Assembly (NCBI RefSeq): GCF_001746365.1
Contig: NZ_MJAJ01000041.1
Span: 1 to 64,000 of the forward strand
Direction: 5' to 3'
DNA from: Streptomyces sp. LUP30
Lineage (GTDB): Bacteria > Actinomycetota > Actinomycetes > Streptomycetales > Streptomycetaceae
DNA length: 64,000 bases
This document shows, piece by piece, positions 42,419 through 50,511 of this stretch. The number at the start of each line of letters is the position of its first letter. Position 1 is the stretch's first letter. A program made the position numbers and the translations under genes. Below the pieces are notes generated by a model that did no database searches, had not been told where the DNA came from, and saw only the letters and a program-made list of their open reading frames with translations.

Positions 42419-43165
42419 ATGGGGAACGGGGCTCTCAGCGGTGCGGTGATCGCGGTGGCCGGCGCGGGCGGACCCGCGGGCCGGGCGGCGCTGCTCAGGC
42501 TTGCCGAGGCGGGCGCGACCGTCGTCGGCGCGGACAACGACCCGGAACGTCTGGCGGAGGCCGTCGACGCGGCCCGCTACGGGGCCGGCGGCGCCACCGT
42601 CACCGGTGAGCCCGTCGACCTGCTCGACCTGGACTCGACCCGTGACTGGGCGCTCCGTGTCGAGAAGGACTTCGGGCGCATCGACGGCGTGGTCCACCTC
42701 GTCGGCGGCTGGCGTGGCAGCGAGACCTTCATCAAGACCAGCCTGGACGACTGGGACTTCCTGGAGCTGCTGCTCATCAAGACCGTGCAGCACACCTCGC
42801 TCGCCTTCTTCGAGGGCCTCCAGCGCAGCGAGCGCGGCCGGTACGTGCTGATCAGCGCCTCCGGCGCCACGAAGCCCACCGCGGGCAACGCCGCGTACGC
42901 CGCCGCCAAGGCCGCCGCCGAGGCCTGGACCCTGGCGCTCGCCGACGCCTTCCGCAAGGCGGGGGGCGCCGACGGCCCGACCTCCGCGGCTGCGATCCTG
43001 GTGGTGAAGGCGCTGGTGCACGAGGCGATGCGCGCCGACCGCCCCAACGCGAAGTTCGCGGGTTTCACGGACGTCAAGGACCTGGCCGAGGCCATCGCCG
43101 GGGTCTGGGAGAAGCCCGCCACCGAAGTGAACGGACAGCGTCTGTGGCTCACCGAGCAGCCGTGA
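42419..43165 (+). CDS. Short-chain dehydrogenase/reductase
   Basis: 248-aa SDR. Nucleotide-binding motif AVAGAGGPAGRAAL (about 12-25), NAG-equivalent VHLVGGWRG, catalytic Ser146/148 (LISASGA) and Tyr160-x3-Lys164 (YAAAK). It oxidises or reduces an unknown carbonyl with NAD(P). ATG 42419 has GGAGGCGAGGAAC upstream; a GTG at 42374 overlaps the DUF6421 stop but lacks a better site. Second gene of the DUF6421 operon. Confidence 0.92.
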   Translation: MGNGALSGAVIAVAGAGGPAGRAALLRLAEAGATVVGADNDPERLAEAVDAARYGAGGATVTGEPVDLLDLDSTRDWALRVEKDFGRIDGVVHLVGGWRGSETFIKTSLDDWDFLELLLIKTVQHTSLAFFEGLQRSERGRYVLISASGATKPTAGNAAYAAAKAAAEAWTLALADAFRKAGGADGPTSAAAILVVKALVHEAMRADRPNAKFAGFTDVKDLAEAIAGVWEKPATEVNGQRLWLTEQP

Positions 43166-44232
43166 ACCCTCCGAAGACCGACGCCCGACGCCATCACGAC
43201 CCCGAGGTCCGCGGTTTCGCCAGCGACAACTACGCCGGCGTGCACCCGGAGGTCCTGGCCGCCCTGGCCGTGGCCAACGGCGGCCATCAGGTGGCGTACG
43301 GGGAGGACGACTACACCGAGAACCTCCAGGGGATCGTCCGCAGCCACTTCGGGTCGACGGCGGAGGCCTTCCCGGTCTTCAACGGCACCGGTGCGAACGT
43401 CGTCGCGCTCCAGGCGGTCACCGACCGCTGGGGCGCGGTGATCTGCGCCGAGAGCGCCCACATCAACGTGGACGAGGGCGGCGCGCCCGAGCGCATGGGC
43501 GGTCTGAAGCTGCTCACCGTCCCCACACCCGACGGCAAGCTCACGCCCGAGCTGATCGACCGGCAGGCATGGGGATGGGAGGACGAGCACCGGGCGATGC
43601 CGCAGGCCGTGTCGATCACCCAGAGCACCGAGCTGGGCACGCTCTACACGCCGGAGGAGATCCGGGCGATCTGCGACCATGCCCACGCGCGCGGTATGAA
43701 GGTCCACCTGGACGGTTCGCGGATATCCAACGCGGCGGCCTCGCTGGACGTCCCGATGCGGACGTTCACCAACGCCGTGGGCGTCGACATCCTCTCCCTC
43801 GGCGGGACGAAGAACGGCGCGCTGTTCGGCGAGGCGGTCGTCGTGATCAACCGGGACGCCGTCAGCCACATGAAGCATCTGCGCAAGCTGTCCATGCAGC
43901 TCGCCTCCAAGATGCGCTTCGTGTCGGTCCAGCTGGAGGCGCTGCTCGCCAAGGACCTGTGGCTGCGCAACGCCCGTCACGCCAACGAGATGGCCCAGCG
44001 GCTGGCGGAGGGCGTGCGCGCCGTGCACGGGGTGGAGGTCCTCTATCCGGTGCAGGCCAACGGCGTCTTCGCCCGGCTCCCGCACGACGTGAGCGAGCGC
44101 CTGCAGAAGCGTTTCCGGTTCTATTTCTGGGACGAGGCGGCGGGCGTCGTGCGCTGGATGTGCGCGTTCGACACGACCGAGGAGGACGTGGACGCGTTCG
44201 TGACGGCGGTCAAGGAGGAGATGGCGCGCTAG
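43162..44232 (+). CDS. PLP-dependent threonine-aldolase-like protein
   Basis: 356 aa of the beta-eliminating lyase/low-specificity threonine aldolase family. PLP lysine is Lys217 in SLGGTKNGA; Asp184 in HLDGSRISNA would hold the pyridine nitrogen; FNGTGANVVALQA forms the phosphate cup. Threonine aldolases split L-threonine into glycine and acetaldehyde; here the amino-acid substrate may differ. GTG 43162 overlaps the SDR stop (GTGA), giving coupling; GTG 43144 is an alternative. Third gene of the operon. Confidence 0.92.
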   Translation: MNPPKTDARRHHDPEVRGFASDNYAGVHPEVLAALAVANGGHQVAYGEDDYTENLQGIVRSHFGSTAEAFPVFNGTGANVVALQAVTDRWGAVICAESAHINVDEGGAPERMGGLKLLTVPTPDGKLTPELIDRQAWGWEDEHRAMPQAVSITQSTELGTLYTPEEIRAICDHAHARGMKVHLDGSRISNAAASLDVPMRTFTNAVGVDILSLGGTKNGALFGEAVVVINRDAVSHMKHLRKLSMQLASKMRFVSVQLEALLAKDLWLRNARHANEMAQRLAEGVRAVHGVEVLYPVQANGVFARLPHDVSERLQKRFRFYFWDEAAGVVRWMCAFDTTEEDVDAFVTAVKEEMAR

Positions 44233-44304
44233 GCGGCGGCGACGACGCGGCGGCGGCACAGCTGGAGCAGTGACTGCATAGGTATACGGTCATCCGAAAA
44301 GTCA

Positions 44305-44334
44305 TTGACTATCGGGTGATCGTTTTCCTATGCT
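44305..44334 (+). promoter_or_regulatory. Promoter for a leaderless transglutaminase-like transcript
   Basis: TTGACT (44305-44310), 18-bp spacer, TATGCT (44329-44334), then ATG at 44343. The spacing places the transcript start on or beside the AUG, and no Shine-Dalgarno site is present. Confidence 0.7.
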
Positions 44335-44342
44335 CCGTGCTC

Positions 44343-44936
44343 ATGGAGCTGATCCAGGAGAACCCCGACCTGTCCGCGTATCTGGTCGCCGACGAGGTCA
44401 TCGACCATCACCGTCCGCTGGTGCGCGCCACGGCGGCGCGGCTCGCGAGGGATGCCGAGGACTCGTATGCCTATGCAAGGCTGGCGTTCGAGTACGTCCG
44501 CGACTCCGTCACCCACTCGCAGGACGCCGGCGATCCGCGCGTGACCTGGCGCGCCTCGGACGTGCTGGAGCAGGGGACGGGCATCTGTCACGCCAAGGCC
44601 CACGCCCTGGCCGCGCTGCTGCGGGCCGAGGACATCCCGACGGCCCTGTGCTACCAGCGGTTCGCGCATGACGCGGGCGACGGGTACGCCCTGCACGGAC
44701 TGGTCGCGGTGCGCTTCGGCGGGGCCTGGCACCGGCAGGACCCGCGCGGCAACAAACCGGGCGTGGACGCGCGGTTCTCGCTGGACGGCGAACGCCTGGC
44801 CTTCGTGCCCGACCCCGCGGCGGGCGAGTCGGACCACCCGGTTCTGTACGCGGCGCCGCATCCGGCGGTCCTGAGCGCGCTCAAGGCCGCCCCCGACCGC
44901 CCGTCCCTGTGGCGGACGCTGCCCTCGGCGCTGTGA
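44343..44936 (+). CDS. Transglutaminase-like cysteine protease-fold protein
   Basis: 197 aa. The transglutaminase-like triad is visible: Cys82 in GTGICHAKA, His118 in YALHGLVAV and Asp133 in WHRQDPRG. The N-terminus MELIQENPDLSAYL leads into helices before the catalytic core. Members may be peptidases, amidases or crosslinkers; in this short soluble form the function is unknown. ATG 44343 is supported by the leaderless promoter. It follows the DUF6421-SDR-aldolase genes in the same direction but has its own promoter. Confidence 0.88.
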   Translation: MELIQENPDLSAYLVADEVIDHHRPLVRATAARLARDAEDSYAYARLAFEYVRDSVTHSQDAGDPRVTWRASDVLEQGTGICHAKAHALAALLRAEDIPTALCYQRFAHDAGDGYALHGLVAVRFGGAWHRQDPRGNKPGVDARFSLDGERLAFVPDPAAGESDHPVLYAAPHPAVLSALKAAPDRPSLWRTLPSAL

Positions 44937-44966
44937 GCACGCGCCTCGCGGCGGCCCGGGCGGACG

Positions 44967-45695
44967 TCAGCGGGCCTCGGCCTCGCGTACCTGCTCCGGC
45001 GTGGGCGCGGTGCCGCCGAGGTGGGCGGGCATCCACCAGGTGTCGTTCGCGTCCTTGGGGCGCACCGGGTAGGCGCGCTGGGCAGCCTCCAGCAGCTCCT
45101 GGACCCGCTCGCGCAGCTGCCGGGTGATGGCCCCCGCGTACTTGTCGCGCGAGGCCTCCATGGCCTCGCCCACCCGGATGGTGATCGGGGTGTGGCTGCG
45201 CTTGAAGTTGCGCGGGTGACCCTTGGTCCACAGGCGCTGCGTGCCCCACAGGGCCACCGGGATCAGCGGGACGCCCGCCTCCTGGGCCATGCGGGCCGCG
45301 CCCGACTTGAAGCTCTTCAGCGTGAACGACTGCGAGATGGTGGCCTCGGGGAAGACCCCGACGATCTCGCCCGAGCGCAGCGACTCCAGCGCGTGCGCAT
45401 AGGCCGTCTCGCCCTGGTTGCGGTCCACCGGGATGTGCTTCATGCCGCGCATCAGCGGACCGGAGATCCGGTGGCGGAACACGGACTCCTTCGCCATGAA
45501 ACGAACGAGACGTTTCTGCGGGAGCGCGGCCAGACCGTCGAAGATGAAGTCGAGGTAGCTGATGTGATTGCTCACCAGCACGGCACCACCTGAGCGCGGG
45601 ATGTTCTCCGACCCCTTGCAGTCGATCTTGAGGTCCCAGGCCTTGAACAGGGTCTGGGCTAGGCCGACGACGGGGCGGTAGACAAGCTCTGCCAT
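44967..45695 (-). CDS. 1-acyl-glycerol-3-phosphate acyltransferase (PlsC-like)
   Basis: 242 aa. Acyltransferase motif I is NHISYLD (catalytic His-x4-Asp), motif III is GVFPEATIS, and motif IV is the VPLIPVALWGT region. These enzymes add a fatty acyl chain to lysophosphatidic acid at the membrane face. ATG 45695 (MAELVYRPVVG) is the family start; the 17-residue extension to 45746 is not conserved-looking. It is convergent with the transglutaminase-like gene. Confidence 0.93.
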   Translation of the reverse strand: MAELVYRPVVGLAQTLFKAWDLKIDCKGSENIPRSGGAVLVSNHISYLDFIFDGLAALPQKRLVRFMAKESVFRHRISGPLMRGMKHIPVDRNQGETAYAHALESLRSGEIVGVFPEATISQSFTLKSFKSGAARMAQEAGVPLIPVALWGTQRLWTKGHPRNFKRSHTPITIRVGEAMEASRDKYAGAITRQLRERVQELLEAAQRAYPVRPKDANDTWWMPAHLGGTAPTPEQVREAEAR

Positions 45696-45881
45696 GGGCG
45701 GGGCGAACCCTTCCTTCTCTTTGCCGGGGATGCCTCCCGGCGGCAAAGTTACGCAGCCGTAGGTTTACGGCATCTCGCAGATCGTGCCCGAAGAACGGCC
45801 GGGGAGCCAGCCCTGGCACCCGGCGGCGGCGAGATCCTCGTCACTTCGCCCCTTGATCCACCTTGGGCTTTTAAGTGGCCT

Positions 45882-46298
45882 TTACTCCACGCGAACCGCG
45901 ACCCGCCGTACGAGCAGGTACATCTCGCATCCGAGGCAGTACCCGAAGGCGGCATTGAGGAACGCGGCGGCCAGTGCGGCTCCGGTCGCCGCGAGGCCGA
46001 GCCAACCGGGGCCCAGGGTCAGGCCGACGAGGCCGACGCCCGCGAACAGCAGCCCCACGGCCTGCGCGAACCGCGGCGGCTCCGGGGCCTCGAACTCGCT
46101 CGGCGGTCCGAGGCGCGGCCGTACGGCCCGGCGGAACACCCAGCCGTACGGCGAACGTCCCACGCCGCCCGCCGCACCCAGTGCGAACGCCAGCGTCTGC
46201 CAGCCCAGCAGCCAGGCGTTCCCGGTGATCAGAACGACCGCGAGCACCACGGTCGTCACGGCGGCCCCGAAGCGCGGGCCCCTCGCGTCGATGTCCAT
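45882..46298 (-). CDS. DUF4395 membrane protein
   Basis: 138 aa, about four hydrophobic helices, with the conserved start MDIDARGPRFGA, RSPYGWVFRRAVRPRLGPP, and the Cys pair in FGYCLGCEMYLLVRR near the C-terminus. DUF4395 proteins are often next to thioredoxins or sulfurtransferases, suggesting a membrane thiol-redox role. An alternative ATG at 46316 would place the start five bases from the palindrome. It is divergent from the thioredoxin-like gene. Confidence 0.88.
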   Translation of the reverse strand: MDIDARGPRFGAAVTTVVLAVVLITGNAWLLGWQTLAFALGAAGGVGRSPYGWVFRRAVRPRLGPPSEFEAPEPPRFAQAVGLLFAGVGLVGLTLGPGWLGLAATGAALAAAFLNAAFGYCLGCEMYLLVRRVAVRVE

Positions 46299-46320
46299 GA
46301 ACCAAGCATTCCGCATGGAG

Positions 46321-46346
46321 AAAGATTCCCGCGGCCGGGAATCTTT
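46321..46346. promoter_or_regulatory. 26-bp palindrome between DUF4395 and thioredoxin genes
   Basis: Arms AAAGATTCCC (46321-46330) and GGGAATCTTT (46337-46346) match perfectly around a 6-bp GC centre. It lies between divergent starts, so it is an operator rather than a terminator. The regulator is unknown. Confidence 0.7.
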
Positions 46347-46373
46347 GCAGTCTCGTGAACGCTGCAACAGCCG

Positions 46374-46787
46374 ATGACCGGACTGATGGTGTGCGTGGCG
46401 GTGCTCGTGGCGGCGAGCGCCTACGGAGTGCTGCATCGGCGGCGGAGCGGGAGGGTGCGGGTGCGCGGGCGGGACGACGGCAGGCGGCTGGGAGCGGACC
46501 GGCTCGGCGGCGCACTCGGCGAACGGGCCACGCTCGTACAGTTCTCCAGCGCCTTCTGTGCGCCGTGCCGGGCCACCCGCAGGGTCCTCGGCGAGGTGGC
46601 CGGGGTGGTTCCCGGAGTCGCCCACATCGAGATCGACGCCGAGGCGCGGCTGGACCTCGTCCGGGAACTCGACATCCTCAAGACCCCCACCGTCCTGGTC
46701 CTGGACGCCGACGGACGGATCGTCCGGCGCGCAACCGGCCAGCCCCGCAAGGCCGACGTCATCGCGGCGCTGGGGGAGGCGGTGTGA
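46374..46787 (+). CDS. Membrane-tethered thioredoxin-like protein
   Basis: 137 aa. One N-terminal helix (about 3-20) ahead of a short basic linker, then a thioredoxin fold with redox motif FCAPCRATRR (Cys-x-x-Cys) and cis-Pro in ILKTPTVLVLDADG. It likely handles thiol exchange at the membrane with the divergent DUF4395 protein. ATG 46374 lacks a clear ribosome site; ATG 46386 is an alternative. Confidence 0.9.
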   Translation: MTGLMVCVAVLVAASAYGVLHRRRSGRVRVRGRDDGRRLGADRLGGALGERATLVQFSSAFCAPCRATRRVLGEVAGVVPGVAHIEIDAEARLDLVRELDILKTPTVLVLDADGRIVRRATGQPRKADVIAALGEAV

Positions 46788-46834
46788 CCTGCGGGCGGGG
46801 AACGGTGAGGCATCTCCCAGTTGGCGGGACGGAC

Positions 46835-46864
46835 TTGACTGCGCGTGCCGGCCGTCGTCAGCCT
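46835..46864 (+). promoter_or_regulatory. Promoter for the leaderless leader peptide
   Basis: TTGACT (46835-46840), 18-bp spacer, CAGCCT (46859-46864) as a weak -10, then ATG 46871 six bases later. Confidence 0.45.
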
Positions 46865-46870
46865 GACCGT

Positions 46871-46951
46871 ATGCCTGAGGAACTCCTTCTCCACGGACGG
46901 GTCCACGTCGACCTGCTCCGTACCGCGAGCGCGCGCTGTCCGGTCCGTTGA
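46871..46951 (+). CDS. Putative cysteine-type leader peptide (26 aa)
   Basis: The 26-codon frame encodes MPEELLLHGRVHVDLLRTAS followed by ARCPVR. The HVDLxRxASAxC core with Cys three residues from the end matches the short Streptomyces leader peptides I recall upstream of sulfur and flavin-linked genes. Such peptides may sense charged tRNA-Cys by ribosome stalling and adjust downstream expression. It lies 44 nt before the flavin reductase start, and translation probably starts on a leaderless mRNA. Confidence 0.75.
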   Translation: MPEELLLHGRVHVDLLRTASARCPVR

Positions 46952-46995
46952 GCGCCCACGGCCCGATCCGCAACTTCCCGCAGAAGGACGACTTG

Positions 46996-47505
46996 ATGAC
47001 GGCCACGCCCGACCTCGGTCTGCCCCGGCTCGCCTCTCCCGACCTGCTGCGCTCCGTCTTCAGGCGGCACGCGGCCGGTGTCGCCGTGATCACCGCCTCG
47101 GGCGAGAGCGGCCCGGTCGGCTTCACCGCCACCTCCCTGAGCTCCGTGTCCGCGGAGCCTCCGATGCTCTCGTTCGGCATCGGCACCGGCGCCTCCAGCT
47201 GGCCCGCGGTGTCGCGGGCGGAGTACGTGGGCGTCCACATACTCGGCGAGCACCAGCAGGCGCTGGCCGCCACCTTCGCCCGCAGCGGCGCCGACCGCTT
47301 CGGCGCGCCGACCGGGTGGCGTGAGGGGCCGCAGGGGGTCCCCGTCCTGGACGACGTGCTCGCCTGGCTGGTGTGCCGCGTCGTGGCGCGCGTGCCCGCG
47401 GGGGACCATCGCATCGTGCTGGCCGAGGTGCTCCTGGGCGACCCGGCGGGCGCGGGCCGCCCGCTCCTCTACCACCAGGGGCGTTTCACGGCGCTGCGGG
47501 ATTGA
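46996..47505 (+). CDS. Flavin reductase family protein
   Basis: 169-aa FMN-binding split-barrel. LRSVFRRHAAGVAVITASG opens the fold, PVGFTATSLSSVSAEPPMLSFGI is the flavin-binding signature, and the C-terminus ends PLLYHQGRFTAL. Such enzymes reduce FMN with NAD(P)H for partner monooxygenases. ATG 46996 has GAAGGAC upstream. The preceding cysteine leader peptide suggests a link to sulfur status, for example sulfonate use; no monooxygenase is adjacent. Confidence 0.9.
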   Translation: MTATPDLGLPRLASPDLLRSVFRRHAAGVAVITASGESGPVGFTATSLSSVSAEPPMLSFGIGTGASSWPAVSRAEYVGVHILGEHQQALAATFARSGADRFGAPTGWREGPQGVPVLDDVLAWLVCRVVARVPAGDHRIVLAEVLLGDPAGAGRPLLYHQGRFTALRD

Positions 47506-47570
47506 TCACGGAGCGGCCGTCCTGCGGGGTGGTCGGGTTCCGATTACGCTGCGTTGCACAGGTCACAGTT

Positions 47571-47619
47571 CAAAGCGCTTGCTTAGCGGGAACGAACTGG
47601 GTGTACTGGCGAGTAATAT
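47571..47619 (+). promoter_or_regulatory. etf upstream region with AAGCGCTT word
   Basis: CAAAGCGCTTGC (47571-47582) resembles the near-palindrome in the pectate-lyase promoter, and TAATAT (47614-47619) could be a -10 for etfB about 100 nt upstream of its start. Confidence 0.45.
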
Positions 47620-47722
47620 TTCGGTCGGAGCGCAGGCCGCCCCAACCGGGATCGGCCGCTTGAGACGCCTATGCTGCCTGGAAGAAGGCAGCCAGAACTG
47701 ACGATGCAGTAGGAGAGCCGGC

Positions 47723-48511
47723 GTGAGCTTGAGGATCGTTGTCACTGTGAAGTACGTGCCCGACGCCACCGGCGACCGGCACTTCGCCGATGACCTGACC
47801 GTCGACCGGGACGACGTGGACGGTCTGCTCTCCGAGCTCGACGAGTACGCGGTCGAGCAGGCGCTGCAGATCTCCGAGAACTCCGACGACGACGTGGAGA
47901 TCACCGTCCTGACGGTGGGCCCCGAGGACGCCAAGGACGCGCTGCGCAAGGCTCTCTCCATGGGCGCCGACAAGGCCGTCCACGTCGAGGACGACGACCT
48001 GCACGGCACCGACGTCATCGGCACCTCGCTGGTGCTGGCCAAGGCGATCGAGAAGGCCGGTTACGACCTGGTCATCTCCGGTCTGGCCTCCACCGACGGC
48101 ACCATGGGCGTCGTCCCCGCCCTGCTCGCCGAGCGCCTGGGCGTCCCGCAGGTGACCCTGCTCTCCGAGGTCTCGGTCGAGGACGGCAAGGTCACCGGCC
48201 GCCGCGACGGCGACGCCGCCTCCGAGCAGCTCGAGGCCTCCCTGCCGGCCGTCGTGTCGGTCACCGACCAGTCCGGCGAGGCGCGTTACCCCTCCTTCAA
48301 GGGCATCATGGCCGCCAAGAAGAAGCCGGTGGAGTCCTGGGACCTGTCGGACCTGGACCTGGAGGCCGGCGAGGTCGGCCTCGAGGGTGCGTGGACCAAG
48401 GTCGAGTCCGCGACCGCGCGTCCCGCCCGCACCGCGGGCACGATCGTCAAGGACGAGGGCGAGGGCGGCAAGCAGCTCGCCGAGTTCCTCGCGGGCCAGA
48501 AGTTCATCTGA
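47723..48511 (+). CDS. etfB: Electron transfer flavoprotein beta subunit
   Basis: 262 aa. ETF-beta motifs: VVTVKYVPDATGDR at the N-terminus, DEYAVEQALQI, VGPEDAKDALRKALSMGADKAVHV, and the YPSFKGIMAAKKKP segment that contacts AMP and dehydrogenase partners. With EtfA it carries electrons from acyl-CoA and other dehydrogenases to the quinone pool. GTG 47723 follows AGGAGAGCC. Cotranscribed with etfA. Confidence 0.98.
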   Translation: MSLRIVVTVKYVPDATGDRHFADDLTVDRDDVDGLLSELDEYAVEQALQISENSDDDVEITVLTVGPEDAKDALRKALSMGADKAVHVEDDDLHGTDVIGTSLVLAKAIEKAGYDLVISGLASTDGTMGVVPALLAERLGVPQVTLLSEVSVEDGKVTGRRDGDAASEQLEASLPAVVSVTDQSGEARYPSFKGIMAAKKKPVESWDLSDLDLEAGEVGLEGAWTKVESATARPARTAGTIVKDEGEGGKQLAEFLAGQKFI

Positions 48512-48562
48512 CGGCCCCACGCCGACCGCCCCTCAACTTCGTTTCGCAGGAGAGCAAATCCC

Positions 48563-49525
48563 ATGGCTGAAGTCCTCGTCTACGTCGATCACGTGGACGG
48601 CGCCGTCCGCAAGCCCACCCTGGAGCTGCTGACGCTCGCCCGCCGCATCGGCGAGCCGGTCGCCGTCGCGCTCGGCCCGGGCGCCGAGAACACCGCCGCC
48701 GCGCTGGCCGAGCACGGCGCCGTCAAGGTCCTCACGCACGACGCCTCCGAGTACACCGACTACCTCGTCGTACCGAAGGTGGACGCGCTGCAGGCCGCCG
48801 TCGAGTCGGTCTCGCCGGCCGCCGTCCTCGTCCCGTCCTCCGCGGAGGGCAAGGAGGTCGCCGCGCGTCTGGCGCTGCGCATCGGCTCCGGCGTCATCAC
48901 GGACGCCACCGACCTCGAGGCCGGCGCCGACGGCCCGGTGGCCACGCAGTCGGTGTTCGCCGCCTCCTTCACCACCAAGTCCCGTGTCTCCAAGGGCGTC
49001 CCGGTCATCACCGTCAAGCCGAACTCGGCCGCCGTCGAGGCCGCCCCGGCCGCCGGCGCCGTCGAGGCGCTCAGCGTCTCCTTCTCGGCCCAGGCGACCG
49101 GCACCAAGGTCACCGGCCGCACGCCGCGCGAGTCGACCGGCCGCCCGGAGCTGACCGAGGCCGCGATCGTGGTCTCCGGCGGCCGTGGCGTCAACGGCGC
49201 CGAGAACTTCGCGCTCATCGAGGCCCTCGCGGACTCCCTCGGCGCGGCCGTCGGCGCCTCCCGCGCCGCCGTCGACGCCGGCTGGTACCCGCACACCAAC
49301 CAGGTGGGCCAGACCGGCAAGTCGGTCTCGCCGCAGCTGTACATCGCCAACGGCATCTCCGGCGCCATCCAGCACCGGGCCGGCATGCAGACCTCGAAGA
49401 CGATCGTCGCCGTCAACAAGGACGCCGAAGCCCCGATCTTCGACCTGGTCGACTACGGCGTCGTCGGCGACCTGTTCGACGTCGTCCCGCAGCTCACCGA
49501 GGAGATCAACACCCGCAAGGGCTGA
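48563..49525 (+). CDS. etfA: Electron transfer flavoprotein alpha subunit
   Basis: 320 aa. The C-terminal FAD domain carries VVSGGRGVNGAENF, GASRAAVDAGWYPHTNQVGQTGKSVSPQLYIANGISGAIQHRAGM and VAVNKDAEAPIFDLVDYGVVGD, all diagnostic of ETF-alpha/FixB. It binds FAD at the interface with EtfB. It starts 51 nt after etfB with AGGAGAG upstream and ends at a strong terminator. Confidence 0.98.
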   Translation: MAEVLVYVDHVDGAVRKPTLELLTLARRIGEPVAVALGPGAENTAAALAEHGAVKVLTHDASEYTDYLVVPKVDALQAAVESVSPAAVLVPSSAEGKEVAARLALRIGSGVITDATDLEAGADGPVATQSVFAASFTTKSRVSKGVPVITVKPNSAAVEAAPAAGAVEALSVSFSAQATGTKVTGRTPRESTGRPELTEAAIVVSGGRGVNGAENFALIEALADSLGAAVGASRAAVDAGWYPHTNQVGQTGKSVSPQLYIANGISGAIQHRAGMQTSKTIVAVNKDAEAPIFDLVDYGVVGDLFDVVPQLTEEINTRKG

Positions 49526-49549
49526 TCCCCAGCAGTCGCAGGACTGCCC

Positions 49550-49584
49550 GAGGCCCCCGTGACCGCGCAGGTCACGGGGGCCTC
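49550..49584. terminator. Bidirectional terminator hairpin
   Basis: Perfect 15-bp stem (49550-49564 with 49570-49584), 5-nt loop, between etfA and the convergent EEP hydrolase gene. Confidence 0.88.
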
Positions 49585-49590
49585 GGCGCG

Positions 49591-50511
49591 TCACAGGCTC
49601 AACGACGCCTGCACCGGCAGGTGATCGCTCGGGTACTGGCCGTCGACGCTGAACGTGTCAATCCACTCCCGGTGGACCGTGACGCCGGGCGTCGCCAGAA
49701 TCCAGTCGATGCGTTCCCCGCCCGGTATCAGCGGCTTGTATCCGTGGAACGTGGCGTACGCCGCCCCACGCGCGCGTGCCGTGTCCCAGGTGTCCACCAG
49801 ACCGGTGGCGAGCAGCGTGTCGTAGACCGTGCCGTCGTGGGCGGCGGAGTTGAAGTCGCCGGTCAGCAGCAGCGGCAGCGCGGGGTCGAAGCGGGCGATC
49901 CGCTCGGCGATCAGGGCGGCGGCACGCACGCGCGCGTACTCGCTCGCGTTGTCGAGATGGGTGTTGAGGACGAGGAACTCCCGCCCCGCCGCCCGCAGGT
50001 CACGGAAACGGACCCAGGTGACCATACGGGGATGGCCTGCGCCCCAGGTGTTGGAGCCGCGCACGCCCGGGGTGTCGGAGAGCCAGAAGTGCTCGTAGGC
50101 GGCCGGAGCGAGCCGGCGCGTGTCGTAGAAGACGGCCACCGCCTCGTCGTCGCGCGCGGCGCGGCTGGCGCCGATCCAGTCGTAGTGCGGCCCGAGATCG
50201 GCCTCGATGGCGCGCAGCTGCCGCGGCAGGCCCTCCTGGGTGCCGATGACGTGTGGGGCCGCGCGGTGCAGCAGGGCGCTCATCACGGGCCGGCGGACCG
50301 CCCAGCTGTTGGGCTTCCTGCGGGACGCGAAGCGGAGGTTGAACGTCATGACCTCGAGCGGGGGCGCGGGCGCGGACGGGAGTGTCCCGTGCGACCGGCT
50401 CTCCTGGCGTCCGGCAGAGGCTCCCACCATGCCGAGCAGCGGGACGGCGGCCGCTGCGGCCACCACGGTCCTCAGCCCCGCCCGCCGGTTCGGCCCACTC
50501 CTGCCCGTCAT
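49591..50511 (-). CDS. Secreted endonuclease/exonuclease/phosphatase family hydrolase
   Basis: 306 aa. A twin-arginine-like start (RRAGLRTVVAAAAAVPLLG) marks export. The EEP fold shows VMTFNLRF, IGTQEGL with the metal Glu, FLVLNTHLDN, LLTGDFNSAA with catalytic Asp/Asn, RIDWIL and the terminal SDHLPV His. Such secreted enzymes cleave phosphodiesters of nucleic acids, sphingomyelin or inositol lipids; the target is not readable. ATG 50511 has GAGGGGG upstream. Confidence 0.92.
   Translation of the reverse strand: MTGRSGPNRRAGLRTVVAAAAAVPLLGMVGASAGRQESRSHGTLPSAPAPPLEVMTFNLRFASRRKPNSWAVRRPVMSALLHRAAPHVIGTQEGLPRQLRAIEADLGPHYDWIGASRAARDDEAVAVFYDTRRLAPAAYEHFWLSDTPGVRGSNTWGAGHPRMVTWVRFRDLRAAGREFLVLNTHLDNASEYARVRAAALIAERIARFDPALPLLLTGDFNSAAHDGTVYDTLLATGLVDTWDTARARGAAYATFHGYKPLIPGGERIDWILATPGVTVHREWIDTFSVDGQYPSDHLPVQASLSL

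Noticed and set aside
46321..46346. Terminator hairpin
   Set aside because: The palindrome lies between two divergent start codons, not after a gene, so an operator role is more likely.
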